This document shows positions 6,536 through 6,602 of a DNA stretch of 6,602 nt, piece after piece (the first letter of the stretch is position 1; each line of letters opens with the position of its first letter). Position numbers and translations under genes: made by a program. This DNA is from Bacteroides sp. (lineage in GTDB: Bacteria; Bacteroidota; Bacteroidia; Bacteroidales; Bacteroidaceae). The stretch is from positions 1 through 6,602 of the forward strand of contig JASLCG010000032.1 of NCBI GenBank assembly GCA_030151885.1. Reading direction: 5' to 3'. Under the pieces are notes generated by a model, which had not been told where the DNA came from, did not search any database, and worked only from the letters and a program-made list of their open reading frames with translations.

Positions 6536-6602
6536 CGGGGTGTAGCGCAGTCCGGTTAGCGCACCTGCTTTGGGAGCAGGGGGTCCCAGGTTCGAATCCT
6601 GG
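6536..6602 (+). tRNA. tRNA-Pro, anticodon UGG (partial, 3' acceptor strand beyond the edge)
   Basis: The cloverleaf can be drawn directly. The 5' acceptor strand is CGGGGTG (6536-6542), with C at position 1 as usual for bacterial proline tRNAs. The D stem is GCGC/GCGC (6545-6548, 6559-6562). The anticodon stem is CCTGC/GCAGG (6564-6568, 6576-6580) with loop TTTGGGA, so the anticodon is TGG at 6571-6573, followed by G37, the usual TrmD methylation site. The variable loop is GGGTC, and the T stem is CCAGG/CCTGG around TTCGAAT. The window ends exactly at the last T-stem base, so the 3' acceptor strand and discriminator are unseen. UGG with a modified wobble U could read all proline codons. All visible stems pair perfectly, so it is probably functional. 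Confidence 0.97.

Noticed and set aside
6430..6602. tRNA-Pro as an integration site with an attached mobile element
   Set aside because: tRNA genes are frequent phage and island targets, but the 3' end is outside the window and no integrase or repeated tRNA fragment is visible inside it.

Overview
This window looks like ordinary chromosomal core sequence from a member of the Bacteroidota, probably Bacteroidales-like. Four observations support this. The gene order lon-tgt-lptG on one strand looks familiar for this phylum. Candidate promoters match the Bacteroidota -33/-7 pattern (TTTG, about 19-20 bp, TAnnTTTG). None of the five start codons has a recognisable Shine-Dalgarno sequence. The protein variants (PanB with GDSASNV, Tgt without its zinc cysteines) look like those of the phylum. 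The sequence is moderately AT-rich throughout, with no abrupt change in composition.

Layout. The left five-sixths is read leftward on the minus strand. lon (ATP-dependent protease) is followed after 3 bp by tgt (queuosine tRNA-guanine transglycosylase), then after 12 bp by an LptF/LptG-family permease for LPS export; these three look like one operon. A 112-bp gap follows, holding a possible hairpin at the lptG stop, a good promoter and a perfect 8-5-8 palindrome. It leads into panB (pantothenate synthesis), which runs off the left edge after 229 codons. On the right, a 192-bp divergent intergenic region separates lon from trmN6 (a tRNA1(Val) A37 N6-methyltransferase homologue) on the plus strand. 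After another 106 bp comes a tRNA-Pro(UGG) with a textbook Bacteroidota promoter; its last bases are beyond the window.

How the genes fit together. They are housekeeping functions rather than one pathway: protein quality control (Lon), tRNA modification (Tgt and TrmN6), a tRNA, outer-membrane assembly (LptG) and coenzyme A precursor synthesis (PanB). I see no mobile element, CRISPR array, toxin-antitoxin pair, defence system or unknown gene. The points most worth a second look are the missing Tgt zinc ligands, the palindrome at the presumed panB transcription start, and the symmetrical elements between lon and trmN6. I do not see an undescribed system here.
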